Source: Profundicola sp964553105 (lineage in GTDB: Bacteria; Bacteroidota; Bacteroidia; Flavobacteriales; Weeksellaceae). From it: a DNA stretch of 33,466 bases. Shown here in pieces: positions 8,018 through 15,767 of this stretch (positions are counted from its first letter, which is position 1; every line of letters starts with the position of its first letter). A program made the position numbers and the translations under genes. The notes under the pieces are model-generated. The model ran no database searches and was not told the DNA's origin. It saw only the letters and a list, made by a program, of their open reading frames with translations. Location: the NCBI GenBank assembly GCA_964553105.1, contig CAZKJO010000029.1:1-33466 (forward strand). The letters are read 5' to 3'.

Positions 8018-8037
8018 TAAATTGAAATTATAAGACA

Positions 8038-8382
8038 ATGGACAATTTAGTAAAGTACGTAGAAGATAAATACGTTGCTAAAAAAGAATTACCAAAATTT
8101 GCTGCAGGTGATACAATCACTGTATACCAAGAGATTTCTGAGGGTGGTAAAACACGTGTTCAGTTTTTCCGTGGTGTAGTATTACAAAAAAGAGGTTCTG
8201 GTGCAACCGAAACATTCACGATTAGAAAAATGAGTGGTGAAATAGGTGTAGAAAGAATCTTACCTTTAAACATGCCATCAATCCAAAAAATTGAGGTGAA
8301 CAAAAGAGGTAAAGTTAGAAGAGCTAGAATTTTCTACTTTAGAAAACTACGCGGTAAGAAAGCAAGGATTAAAGAAGTTTAA
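8038..8382 (+). CDS. rplS: 50S ribosomal protein L19
   Basis: A 114-residue basic protein with the full bL19 pattern: FAAGDTITVYQEISEGGKTRVQ, then FRGVVLQKRG, the conserved TFTIRKMSGEIGVERILPL, and the basic KVRRARIFYFRKLRGKKARIKE tail. L19 sits at the 30S-50S interface. The length is normal. It is a single-gene transcription unit here, with its own promoter, a structured leader and a strong terminator directly after it, instead of the rpsP-rimM-trmD-rplS operon known from other bacteria. Confidence 0.97.
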   Translation: MDNLVKYVEDKYVAKKELPKFAAGDTITVYQEISEGGKTRVQFFRGVVLQKRGSGATETFTIRKMSGEIGVERILPLNMPSIQKIEVNKRGKVRRARIFYFRKLRGKKARIKEV

Positions 8383-8407
8383 AAAGTCTAAATCTATTTG
8401 TGTTAGA

Positions 8408-8443
8408 AAATCCCAAAGCTATAAGTTTTGGGATTTTTTTTTT
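8408..8443 (+). terminator. Intrinsic terminator after rplS
   Basis: AAATCCCAAA (8408-8417) pairs with the TTTTGGGATTT arm ending near 8436, followed by a run of T. This strong hairpin isolates rplS from the downstream methyltransferase. Confidence 0.9.
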
Positions 8444-8498
8444 ATTCATTTTCTTAGATTTTCAAATCCATACTTTTAAATAAATCCAAGAATAGCCT

Positions 8499-8506
8499 TA
8501 TCTTTG
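8499..8506 (+). promoter_or_regulatory. -7 box of the rRNA methyltransferase gene; helps decide its start
   Basis: TATCTTTG is an exact TAnnTTTG match. Transcription would begin about 8511-8514, which rules out the in-frame TTG at 8504 as the start and favours TTG 8522 or ATG 8537. Confidence 0.55.
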
Positions 8507-8521
8507 GAAAAATCCGAAAAT

Positions 8522-9667
8522 TTGGAAAATTTTAGAATGCAAGCCAAAACCTTTTATGGTTTTGAAGAGATATTAGCCCGTGAAATTCAAAAGTTGGGCG
8601 GTGCCGACGTAAAAGTTAGAAATAGATTAGTTGAGTTTTATGGAGATACTGGCTTTATGTACAAAGCCAACTATAGCCTACGTACTGCTATCAGAATCAT
8701 GAAACCTATCCTTAGTTTTAAGGCAAAAAACGAAGACGAACTCTATGAGCAAGTCAAGGAATATGCTTGGGAAGACCATATACGTAGTACGGCAACTTTT
8801 AAAATCGATGCCACAGTAAATTCTCCTAACTTTAAGCATTCTCATTTCGCTGCATTACGCGTGAAAGATGCAATTGCAGATAGATTTATGGATAGAAAGG
8901 GCCGAAGGCCTAATGTAGAGAAATACAATCCGGATATTGTTATTAATTTACACATCACTCACACCAGCATTACTTTGTCATTAGATAGTTCGGGTGAGCC
9001 ATTGTTTAAACGTGGTTATCGTCAAGACGGAGGAAAGGCGCCTATCAACGAAGTTATGGCTGCAGGACTCTTGCAAATGGCAGGATGGGATGGAAAAGGC
9101 CACTTCTTAGATCCCATGTGTGGCTCGGGGACATTTCTAATAGAAGCAGCTATGATTGCAATGAATATTCCAGCTCAAGTTCACAGAGAGCATTTTACAT
9201 TCGAAAACTGGAAAGATTTTGATCAAGAATTATGGAATAAGATCCGTGATGTTAGATTAGATCGAATGAATGATTTTTATGGTACCATTACAGGTTATGA
9301 TAATAATTATGTAATGATTAAAGTGGCAGAAAGAAACATCGAAAATGCTAATCTTAAAGAGTTTATAGAGGTGAAACAAGTCAACTTCTTCCAAACTCAG
9401 AAAGAAAAAAGTCCGTTGTTGATTGTATTCAATCCGCCTTATGATGAGCGTTTGGAAATAAAAGTTGATAATTTCTACCGTAAAATTGGAGACACATTAA
9501 AGCAAGGATATCCTCATACTACAGCATGGTTTATTACAGCAGATAATAGAGCTGTGAAAGAAACAGGATTACGTCCAGAGCAAGAGATTAAATTATACAA
9601 TGGAAAATTAGAAACCAATTTCCTGAGGTATGATATCTACAATGCTGGTGATGGTTCTACTTCATAA
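8522..9667 (+). CDS. rlmL: THUMP-domain 23S rRNA (guanine-N2) methyltransferase, RlmL N-terminal-type
   Basis: About 381 residues: an N-terminal THUMP RNA-binding domain (roughly 40-155) and a Rossmann methyltransferase domain. The SAM loop DPMCGSGTF is at about 197-205 and the catalytic NPPY of N-methylases at about 304-307. It corresponds to the m2G2445 half of E. coli RlmL without the fused RlmK half, as usual in Bacteroidota. I chose TTG 8522 because the promoter box ends at 8506 and because the resulting MENFRM start resembles homologues I remember; ATG 8537 is the alternative, and a longer frame from TTG 8504 is unlikely. It is followed after three bases by a glycosyltransferase gene. 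Confidence 0.88.
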   Translation: MENFRMQAKTFYGFEEILAREIQKLGGADVKVRNRLVEFYGDTGFMYKANYSLRTAIRIMKPILSFKAKNEDELYEQVKEYAWEDHIRSTATFKIDATVNSPNFKHSHFAALRVKDAIADRFMDRKGRRPNVEKYNPDIVINLHITHTSITLSLDSSGEPLFKRGYRQDGGKAPINEVMAAGLLQMAGWDGKGHFLDPMCGSGTFLIEAAMIAMNIPAQVHREHFTFENWKDFDQELWNKIRDVRLDRMNDFYGTITGYDNNYVMIKVAERNIENANLKEFIEVKQVNFFQTQKEKSPLLIVFNPPYDERLEIKVDNFYRKIGDTLKQGYPHTTAWFITADNRAVKETGLRPEQEIKLYNGKLETNFLRYDIYNAGDGSTS

Positions 9668-9670
9668 ATT

Positions 9671-10684
9671 TTGAAACAATTAAAGGAAATACAACTTTCA
9701 ATTATTATAGCAGTTTATCAACGTCAAGATGAACTGACAGTATTGTTGAATAGTCTTGTTAATCAGTCTGATAAAGGCTTTGAAGTCTTAGTTATTGATG
9801 ATGGCTCTCCAGAGAAATTGGAATCTGTGGTCGATGGTTTTAAAGATCAGTTGAATATTAAATATTATTATAAACATAATTCTGGTCCAGGATTGACTCG
9901 TAATTATGGTATGTCTAAAGCGGAAGGTAATTATTTTATATTTTTAGACTCAGATACCATTATTCCAGCGCATTATATTGAAGAAGTTAAGAAGGAACTA
10001 AGCTCGGATTATGTAGATTTCTTTGGTGGATCAGATAATGCCCATAAATCATTTGATACCCTACAAAAGGCAATTAATTTCTCTATGACATCTTTTCTCA
10101 CGACCGGTGGTATTAGAGGAGGTAAAAAGGCTGTTAAGAACTTTCAGCCAAGAAGTTTTAATATGGGAATCTCTAAAAAGGCCTATCAGGCTACGGGCGG
10201 ATTTAGTGAGATGAGAGTAGGGGAAGATCCAGATTTAACTATGACTTTGTGGGAGAAAGGATTCAAAAGTAGATGGTTTGCTAATGCTTATGTGTATCAT
10301 AGGCGCAGAACTTCTCTCAAAAAATTTGGAAGACAAGTTAAATCTTTTGGTATTGCACGACCGATTTTAAACCAACGCCACCCTAAATATAAATCACTTA
10401 GCTTTTGGTTTCCAACTGTTTTTATTTTAGGTTTTACATTGGCTTTCATCCTATTATTTTTCGGACTTTGGCATTTTATGGTTCTATATGGAATTTATTT
10501 TGCCTTCATATTTATTCTTTCATCTATTCAAAATAAATCTTTAAAGGTTGGTTTGATGTCCTGTATCACAAGCTTCATACAATTCGAAATGTATGGATTG
10601 GGATTTTTGCGTTCACAAATTTTGATTAACTTATTGGGCAAAAAGCCTAAGGAAGCATTTCCCACACATTTTTATAATCAATAA
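9671..10684 (+). CDS. Family 2 glycosyltransferase with C-terminal membrane helices
   Basis: A 337-residue protein with a GT-A domain: LSIIIAVYQRQDEL at the N terminus, nucleotide-binding DDGSP near residue 43, the metal-binding DSD in FLDSDTII near 95, and GEDPDLTM near 180 as the acceptor/catalytic region. Two or three hydrophobic helices near residues 250-310 would tie it to the inner membrane. It probably transfers a sugar to a lipid-linked or surface glycan; the substrate is unknown. The start is TTG at 9671; no ATG lies before about codon 80, and the GT motif begins directly after it, so the non-ATG start is required. It sits tightly between rlmL and tadA (gaps of three bases each). Confidence 0.85.
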   Translation: MKQLKEIQLSIIIAVYQRQDELTVLLNSLVNQSDKGFEVLVIDDGSPEKLESVVDGFKDQLNIKYYYKHNSGPGLTRNYGMSKAEGNYFIFLDSDTIIPAHYIEEVKKELSSDYVDFFGGSDNAHKSFDTLQKAINFSMTSFLTTGGIRGGKKAVKNFQPRSFNMGISKKAYQATGGFSEMRVGEDPDLTMTLWEKGFKSRWFANAYVYHRRRTSLKKFGRQVKSFGIARPILNQRHPKYKSLSFWFPTVFILGFTLAFILLFFGLWHFMVLYGIYFAFIFILSSIQNKSLKVGLMSCITSFIQFEMYGLGFLRSQILINLLGKKPKEAFPTHFYNQ

Positions 10685-10687
10685 ATA

Positions 10688-11131
10688 ATGAAAGATATTT
10701 ACACAGACGAATATTTTATGCGTATGGCCTTTCAAGAGGCTATGAACGCCTATGAAGAGGATGAAATTCCTGTGGGTGCGGTTATTGTTTCCAATAATAG
10801 AATTATAGCAAGAGCTCACAATTTAACTGAAACATTAACAGATGTGACAGCGCATGCAGAATTACAAGCCATTACTGCGGCTGCGGATTTTTTAGGAGGT
10901 AAATATCTTAGAAATTGTACACTTTATGTCACTTTAGAGCCATGCAATATGTGTGCAGGCGCATTGTATTGGTCACAAATAAGCAGAATTGTTTTCGGTG
11001 CAGAAGATTTACATCGTGGATATAGAAAATTTAATACGCCTTTGCATCCTCAAACAGAGATTTCTTATGGAATAATGGCAGAAGAATCATCCAATTTAAT
11101 CCAAGAGTTTTTTAAGAATAAAAGAAAGTAA
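10688..11131 (+). CDS. tadA: tRNA adenosine(34) deaminase TadA
   Basis: A 147-residue cytidine-deaminase-fold enzyme. The zinc and catalytic residues are HAE at 56-58 and PCNMC at 85-89. The order and length fit TadA, which converts wobble adenosine to inosine in tRNA-Arg(ACG). EIPVGAVIV and LTAHAELQAI-like segments are typical. Guanine deaminase relatives share the motif, but the C-terminal part (AEDLHRGYRKFNTPLHPQTEI) is of TadA type. It is the last gene of the rlmL - GT - tadA run. Its stop codon lies in an AT-rich inverted repeat (11129-11163) that lacks a T-run. Confidence 0.92.
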   Translation: MKDIYTDEYFMRMAFQEAMNAYEEDEIPVGAVIVSNNRIIARAHNLTETLTDVTAHAELQAITAAADFLGGKYLRNCTLYVTLEPCNMCAGALYWSQISRIVFGAEDLHRGYRKFNTPLHPQTEISYGIMAEESSNLIQEFFKNKRK

Positions 11132-11250
11132 GCTTTTGGCCTAAAACATTGTATAAAAGCTTAAGGCATTATAATACGCTATTAACTATAATCTCGCTGC
11201 ATTCAATGCTTTATTAGCCTTAAATTCCGTAATAAGTAACTTTAATTCAA

Positions 11251-11790
11251 TTACTCACCTTCTGTCTCTAAATCAGGATAAAACAATGCCTTTAGTTCGG
11301 TTGCATCATTGGGAGACATGCGTTTTGCGACCACCAAACTCAATTGTTTTCTTCTCAATGCAGCATCATATCTTTCGTGTTCTTCTACAGATTGAGGTAC
11401 AATCGGCGGAACTGGAATAGGCTTATTCTCCTCGTTCACCGCCACAAAAGTATAAATCCCTTGATTGGTTTTAATCGTTTCACCAGTGGTTGGATCTTCT
11501 AGCCAAACATCAGAAATAATTTCCATAGATGAATTAAAAGCTCTAGAAACTTTGGCTTCTATCTTAACAATACTTCCCACAGGAATGGGGTGTATAAAGC
11601 TTACTTGATTCACAGATGCAGTAACAACTCTATGGGTTTCGGCATGTCGTCTGGCTGAAATAGAACAAGCCTTGTCCATTCTTGATAGCAATTCACCACC
11701 AAACATATTTTCTAAATAATTCGTCTCACTTGGTAACACGATATTTGTCATTATCGTAAGTGTATCATTGGGAGTCTTGTGCTTGTCCAT
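11251..11790 (-). CDS. Acyl-CoA thioesterase (hot-dog fold, YciA/BFIT-like)
   Basis: A 179-residue hot-dog protein with the family pattern: NYLENMFGGELLSRMDKAC at the N-terminal helix, SVNQVSFIHPIPVGSIVKIEAKV on the central strands and GIYTFVAV near residue 125. It should hydrolyse acyl-CoA to free acid and CoA in the cytoplasm; chain-length preference cannot be read. A hairpin plus T7 directly abuts the start codon on the 5' side, so its expression may depend on readthrough from the upstream HU/SPOR gene or on a promoter inside the hairpin (TAAAATTG, one mismatch from consensus). It converges with tadA. Confidence 0.88.
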   Translation of the reverse strand: MDKHKTPNDTLTIMTNIVLPSETNYLENMFGGELLSRMDKACSISARRHAETHRVVTASVNQVSFIHPIPVGSIVKIEAKVSRAFNSSMEIISDVWLEDPTTGETIKTNQGIYTFVAVNEENKPIPVPPIVPQSVEEHERYDAALRRKQLSLVVAKRMSPNDATELKALFYPDLETEGE

Positions 11791-11823
11791 AAAAAAACCT
11801 TTGCAATTTTAGTTTGCAAAGGT
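11791..11823 (-). terminator. Terminator of the HU/SPOR gene, abutting the thioesterase start
   Basis: On the minus strand a perfect 10-base inverted repeat (ACCTTTGCAA and TTGCAAAGGT; plus-strand arms 11797-11806 and 11814-11823, seven-base loop) is followed by T7 that ends at the ATG of the thioesterase. It fits an intrinsic terminator for the gene at 11877-12878. Confidence 0.8.
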
Positions 11824-11876
11824 CTTAAATTTTATTGAATTAGCTTGGATACTTTAGCCTAGAAATTCAAAGCATA

Positions 11877-12878
11877 TTATGGACGCATAAATACATCTTT
11901 TCCTTTTTTCTCTAACTCTCTTTTGTAATTAGCAGCTTCCGTCATATCATGGAAAGTATCATAGGCAACCATAAAATAATTACCTACTTTTCCAATGATA
12001 ACAGCTCTATCATAGCCTTGACGTTTTAACTTGGCTTGATGCTCCATAGCACGAGAATATATTTTGAATGAGCCACCAATTACTTGATATTTCTTAACCG
12101 ATAAATCTACTTCAGTTGAAGATGCATCTACTGAACTCACTTCATCTGTAGTGTTAATTTCTTCTAAAGTAGAATTGGTTGCTACAGTGGTAGCTGATTC
12201 GCCTGTTTCTTTAATAGGAGTAATAGCTATAACATCTTTATCAATGTTATTTACATCTATGATTGGAGCTACGGGAGTTTCGTTTAGGCTTTCTACAACA
12301 TTATTAGCATTTAATAATGGTAAAACACTACTTAACTGATTTTGAACAAGGTTTTGGTTAGCAAAGAAACTAGATCCGCCCACTATAAATGCAAAACCAA
12401 TGGCAGCAGCATATGAAACCCATGCATTAGCTTTCCTAGGAGTTGTCACTTCTTTTTCTTCTCTCAAAATGTACTTACCTCTCAAAGAAGACAAGCCAAA
12501 GCTCTCTAAAGCAAAGTTTTGATCCTCCGATGGCTCAAATTCTATCACATTATTTTTGATAGTCAATGTTCCTAAGTCAGAAATCGTTAATGTCTGATTA
12601 TTATCTAAAGTCGCTTTCCAATGAGATACTTCTTTCTCAATTTGCTCTATAGCTTCTTGATAAGATAAATCATTATTTTTAGCGAACTCATTGGCTAACA
12701 ATCCATCGGTGTGAACTAAATCACTATTAAATCCAACCATTTTCTTTGGTGGATCAAATTTGTAGTCAATCGGATGGAAAATGGCACTTTTTCTTTTTGC
12801 AACAAAACCACCGAAATCGGGTACGATTACACAATCATAACGATACAGTAAACTCTTAATAGTATTCTCCATGTTCAT
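11877..12878 (-). CDS. HU-CCDC81 and SPOR domain membrane protein
   Basis: A 333-residue protein. Residues about 1-60 and 60-130 match the paired bacterial HU-CCDC81 domains (LYRYDCVIVPDFGGFVAKR start). One membrane helix follows at about 153-174, then a Ser/Thr/Val-rich low-complexity linker. A C-terminal SPOR domain lies at about 262-333, which in other proteins binds glycan strands lacking stem peptides at the division site. The topology is therefore cytoplasmic HU-like part, inner-membrane anchor, periplasmic SPOR. It likely links cell division or peptidoglycan to a cytoplasmic partner; that is inference. The promoter box ends only five bases from the first ATG, so the second ATG (12870-12872) may be the true start. 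Confidence 0.88.
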   Translation of the reverse strand: MNMENTIKSLLYRYDCVIVPDFGGFVAKRKSAIFHPIDYKFDPPKKMVGFNSDLVHTDGLLANEFAKNNDLSYQEAIEQIEKEVSHWKATLDNNQTLTISDLGTLTIKNNVIEFEPSEDQNFALESFGLSSLRGKYILREEKEVTTPRKANAWVSYAAAIGFAFIVGGSSFFANQNLVQNQLSSVLPLLNANNVVESLNETPVAPIIDVNNIDKDVIAITPIKETGESATTVATNSTLEEINTTDEVSSVDASSTEVDLSVKKYQVIGGSFKIYSRAMEHQAKLKRQGYDRAVIIGKVGNYFMVAYDTFHDMTEAANYKRELEKKGKDVFMRP

Positions 12879-12883
12879 AATAA

Positions 12884-12913
12884 CAAAAATAGGTAATTTT
12901 TAACTGGTTCAAA
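12884..12913 (-). promoter_or_regulatory. Promoter of the HU/SPOR gene
   Basis: On the minus strand TTTG (plus 12910-12913), an 18-base spacer, then TATTTTTG (plus 12884-12891). Both boxes and spacing fit the Bacteroidota consensus. Confidence 0.7.
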
Positions 12914-13271
12914 ACTCTTCTTAAAAATAGATATTAACATATAAGTAACAAATATTGTTGTTTAATAAACATAATTTCAGGAGATTAAGTAGAATTTAAA
13001 TTCAAATGTTGAAAAAACAGGAACGGAGAGCGCGATAAGGATATGAAGGACTTGGTGTTGTTGTGCTTTCTATTTAGAAAAAGAACTTCTTTTATTTTGA
13101 CTCGAATATACCAAAGATCGGAGTCGTTTGGCACAACAATACGGAACTCCGCAATAGCCTGGTTTTGATTTTATCCTTAATTTAAACTAAATTTAGAATG
13201 TTATTGTTTTTGGTTTCATCGGGATAATAATAATTAGTTGATATTAAAATCAAAAATCGCCCAAAATAAAT
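12914..13271. other. Non-coding region with long-range inverted repeats
   Basis: No gene is supported here. The stretch 13021-13151 is richer in G and C than its surroundings and can fold: GTTGTTGTGC (13057-13066) faces GCACAACAAT (13131-13140), CGGAG (13024-13028) faces CTCCG (13147-13151), and alternatively CGGAGT (13119-13124) faces ACTCCG (13146-13151). It could be a small RNA, a decayed repeat element or chance structure. Confidence 0.4.
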
Positions 13272-13279
13272 TATATTTG
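13272..13279 (+). promoter_or_regulatory. -7-like box directly before dprA
   Basis: TATATTTG matches TAnnTTTG but ends only three bases before the ATG at 13283, with no -33 TTG at the right distance. If used, the mRNA would be leaderless. Confidence 0.35.
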
Positions 13280-13282
13280 AAT

Positions 13283-14386
13283 ATGCAAGTGCAAGAAAAA
13301 CAGGCTTTAATGGCCCTGACTTATGTCCAGAAATTAGGAACTAAATCGGTTCAGGATTTGTTGGCCATGTATGGAACTGCAAGTGAAGTTTGGAATTTGA
13401 GTGCGAAAGAAAAGAATTCGATCAAGGGTTTAACGCCAGAAATTGCAAATCAAATTGGATCTAAAGAAATTTGGGATTTAGCTACGAAGGAGATTTTATT
13501 TTGTGAGAAGCATGATATTCAGATTATTAGTATTTTTGAGAATGATTATTCTAAATTGCTAAAAGAATGTGCCGATGCACCTTTTATTACTTTTAAACGT
13601 GGTAATGTCGACTTAAACCAAGGTAAATATGTTTCTATCGTTGGTACGCGCAAAATGACTTCTCGCGGAAAGGATTTTATTCATGAATTGGTTGCAGGAT
13701 TTAAAAATGAACCCATTACTATTGTAAGCGGGCTGGCATTAGGTATTGATGCGGAAGCCCATAAAGCCGCCATAGAAAACGGACTCCCAACCATAGGAGT
13801 TTTAGCGCATGGAGTTAACCAAATCTTTCCTAAAACCAATGAAAGAATCGGTCGAAAAATGATGGAGAATGGAGGAGGTTTGTTTTCAGAATTCTCAACT
13901 TTTCATGCTCCAGAACCTGAGAATTTCTTAAGAAGGAATCGAATTATTGCTGGTTTGTGTGAAGCAACAATTATTATAGAATCTGCAATTGCTGGTGGTG
14001 CCATGAGTACTGCTACTCACGCAAATAATTATAATAGAGATGTTTTTGCACTTTCTGGTAGACCGAATGACGCCACAGCTATAGGATGTCATCATTTAAT
14101 TAAAAATCATAAAGCCTTTTTATTAACAGAAGCAGCAGATGTTTTAAATTACTTGAACATAACGCCTCGAAAAACTGAAAAAGTGGTGCAAAAAGAGCTC
14201 TTTATTTCCCTTAGTGAGCCAGAAAAGACCTTATACGATTTATTGAAAAAGAATGGTAAATTGCATATTGATAAGATAGCGCTAGATATGCGAATGCCAA
14301 GTTATCATTTGATGCCAATTTTATTGGATTTGGAGTTAAAGAATTTAATTTCACCTTTACCTGGAAAATATTATGATTTGAACTAA
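13283..14386 (+). CDS. dprA: DNA-processing protein DprA (Smf)
   Basis: 367 residues from ATG 13283. It has an N-terminal helical region, then the Rossmann-like DNA-binding core with GTRKMTSRG, SGLALGIDAEAHKAA, HGVNQIFP, FLRRNRIIAGL and GGAMSTATHA. A C-terminal winged-helix (DML1-like) domain ends in LISPLPGKYY. DprA protects incoming single-stranded DNA during natural transformation and loads RecA. The frame is open to an in-frame TTG at 13238, but the added 15 residues are not family-like, and the M-Q-V-Q-E-K-Q start sits at the usual distance from the core. ctlX follows on the same strand with its own promoter box. No other competence gene is in view except recR. Confidence 0.92.
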   Translation: MQVQEKQALMALTYVQKLGTKSVQDLLAMYGTASEVWNLSAKEKNSIKGLTPEIANQIGSKEIWDLATKEILFCEKHDIQIISIFENDYSKLLKECADAPFITFKRGNVDLNQGKYVSIVGTRKMTSRGKDFIHELVAGFKNEPITIVSGLALGIDAEAHKAAIENGLPTIGVLAHGVNQIFPKTNERIGRKMMENGGGLFSEFSTFHAPEPENFLRRNRIIAGLCEATIIIESAIAGGAMSTATHANNYNRDVFALSGRPNDATAIGCHHLIKNHKAFLLTEAADVLNYLNITPRKTEKVVQKELFISLSEPEKTLYDLLKKNGKLHIDKIALDMRMPSYHLMPILLDLELKNLISPLPGKYYDLN

Positions 14387-14392
14387 ATAAGC

Positions 14393-14400
14393 TATTTTTG
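14393..14400 (+). promoter_or_regulatory. -7 box of ctlX
   Basis: TATTTTTG, an exact TAnnTTTG match, ends four bases before the ATG at 14405, implying a leaderless or nearly leaderless transcript. Confidence 0.55.
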
Positions 14401-14404
14401 CAAA

Positions 14405-15334
14405 ATGAAACAAAGCACCAATACAATTTTGATGATAGAGCCTGTTGCATTTTATTTTAATGCTGAAACAGCAACAAATAATTATTTTCAACAAAAACCA
14501 TCTGAAAGTCAAGAAGAGATTCAAGCGAAAGCATTGGCTGAATTTAATGATATGGTTAAGTTGTTGCGCGATAATGGAATCAATGTTATCACCATTAAAG
14601 ATACTTTAAATCCACATACGCCAGATTCAATTTTTCCGAATAACTGGATTTCTATGCATGATGATGCAACTGTTGGTTTGTATCCTATGTATGCAGAAAA
14701 CAGACGCACCGAACGTAGGGAAGATATTTTAGAAGAATTAGAAAAAAATGGATTCGAGGTTTCAACTATTATTGATTATTCATCGGCAGAGGAGGAGGAA
14801 ATCTTCTTAGAAGGGACAGGAAGTCTTATTCTAGATAGAGAAAACCGTTTGGCTTATGTTTGTCTATCAGATAGATCTGACGAAGGTTTAGTAATCGAAT
14901 TTTGTGAAGACTTTGAGTACACACCGATTATTTTTACCGCTAACCAAACTGTAAATGGAGAGCGATTACCAATTTATCACACCAACGTTATGATGTGTGT
15001 TGCTGATAAATATGTTGTTATTTGCTTAGATACAATTGATAGCAAAAGCGAGCGTAAAATGGTGATTGACACTATTAAAGGAAGCGGAAAGGAAATAGTG
15101 AAAATTACCGAGGACCAAATGCACCAGTTTGCTGGAAACATGCTTCAGGTAAATAATGGTAAAGAAACTTTCTTGGCCATGTCTAAATCAGCTTATGATT
15201 CATTAACTGAGGATCAAATTGCGCAGATTGAGAAATTTGATAAAATTCTTGCACCTGCAATTCCAACCATCGAAACTTTAGGTGGTGGAAGTGTAAGATG
15301 TATGATGGCAGAGGTTTTCTTGCCAAAAGAATAA
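14405..15334 (+). CDS. ctlX: Citrulline utilization hydrolase CtlX-type (amidinotransferase/arginine-deiminase fold)
   Basis: A 309-residue cytoplasmic enzyme of the guanidine-modifying superfamily. FPNNW is at 77-81, the LEGTGS acid/substrate loop at 135-140, the catalytic-type His192 in YHTNVMM, and the nucleophile Cys299 in GGGSVRCM. This is the Bacteroidota-type member named CtlX, associated with citrulline utilisation; an arginine-deiminase-like or dimethylargininase-like reaction is the alternative. It is a single-gene unit with a very short promoter-to-ATG distance and a good terminator. No arginine-pathway genes are adjacent. Confidence 0.88.
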   Translation: MKQSTNTILMIEPVAFYFNAETATNNYFQQKPSESQEEIQAKALAEFNDMVKLLRDNGINVITIKDTLNPHTPDSIFPNNWISMHDDATVGLYPMYAENRRTERREDILEELEKNGFEVSTIIDYSSAEEEEIFLEGTGSLILDRENRLAYVCLSDRSDEGLVIEFCEDFEYTPIIFTANQTVNGERLPIYHTNVMMCVADKYVVICLDTIDSKSERKMVIDTIKGSGKEIVKITEDQMHQFAGNMLQVNNGKETFLAMSKSAYDSLTEDQIAQIEKFDKILAPAIPTIETLGGGSVRCMMAEVFLPKE

Positions 15335-15360
15335 CTTGACTTAAGTTTTTAAAATATAGA

Positions 15361-15387
15361 AAGGTCACATTTTGTGGCCTTTTTTTA
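15361..15387 (+). terminator. Intrinsic terminator after ctlX
   Basis: AAGGTCACA (15361-15369) pairs with TGTGGCCTT (15373-15381; one G-T wobble) over a TTT loop, followed by a T-run. Confidence 0.88.
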
Positions 15388-15436
15388 TGTAAAAAACTCA
15401 AGTATTGATTAGCTTGTGATAGAAGAGATTCAATCT

Positions 15437-15673
15437 TTATTCTTCCCAATAAATAGCACGTTGAGGCTTTAAACTATCTCTGAATTCCAACATATCTTTT
15501 TCCATGATTACCATTGTAGCTACAGCATAGGAATCATTAATAGCTTCCGAGCCTACTTGCTTCAAGGGATAATCTTGTTTATCCACATATTCATTGAGGT
15601 GAATCGCATGATGTTCAGCGGTTTTCTCGGCGTCGGGACCTCTAAATTCCCATATTAATTGAATTTTTTTCAT
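15437..15673 (-). CDS. Small conserved hypothetical protein, 78 residues
   Basis: A 78-residue soluble protein beginning MKKIQLIWEFRGPDAEKTAEHHAIHLNEY and ending QRAIYWEE. The strand - His-rich helix - strand layout and the AEHHxxHL pattern recall small flavobacterial proteins of unknown function that I remember with similar starts. The two adjacent histidines and a third (AEHHAIHL, about residues 20-27) could bind a metal, but that is only a guess. No signal peptide or membrane helix. It lies 94 bases downstream of the sodium:solute symporter on the same strand and could be cotranscribed with it. No function is assigned. Confidence 0.75.
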   Translation of the reverse strand: MKKIQLIWEFRGPDAEKTAEHHAIHLNEYVDKQDYPLKQVGSEAINDSYAVATMVIMEKDMLEFRDSLKPQRAIYWEE

Positions 15674-15767
15674 TTGCTTGTTTTTGGGCGTAAGCCAACA
15701 TTTAAATTGATTAGAATTGACCTTTAATCTTATTAATTTTTATGGTTTAATAAAATTTATTCTACAT

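Noticed and set aside
11129..11163. Perfect inverted repeat TAAGCTTTT / AAAAGCTTA covering the tadA stop codon, as a terminator
   Set aside because: The stem is AT-rich with a 17-base loop and no T-run on either strand, so a functional terminator is not supported.
11161..11223. TTAAGGC / GCCTTAA inverted repeat between tadA and the thioesterase gene
   Set aside because: Seven bases with a 49-base loop in AT-rich sequence is easily explained by chance.
13238..13282. Longer dprA from an in-frame TTG at 13238
   Set aside because: The extra 15 residues are not family-like, and the ATG at 13283 sits at the normal distance from the conserved core.
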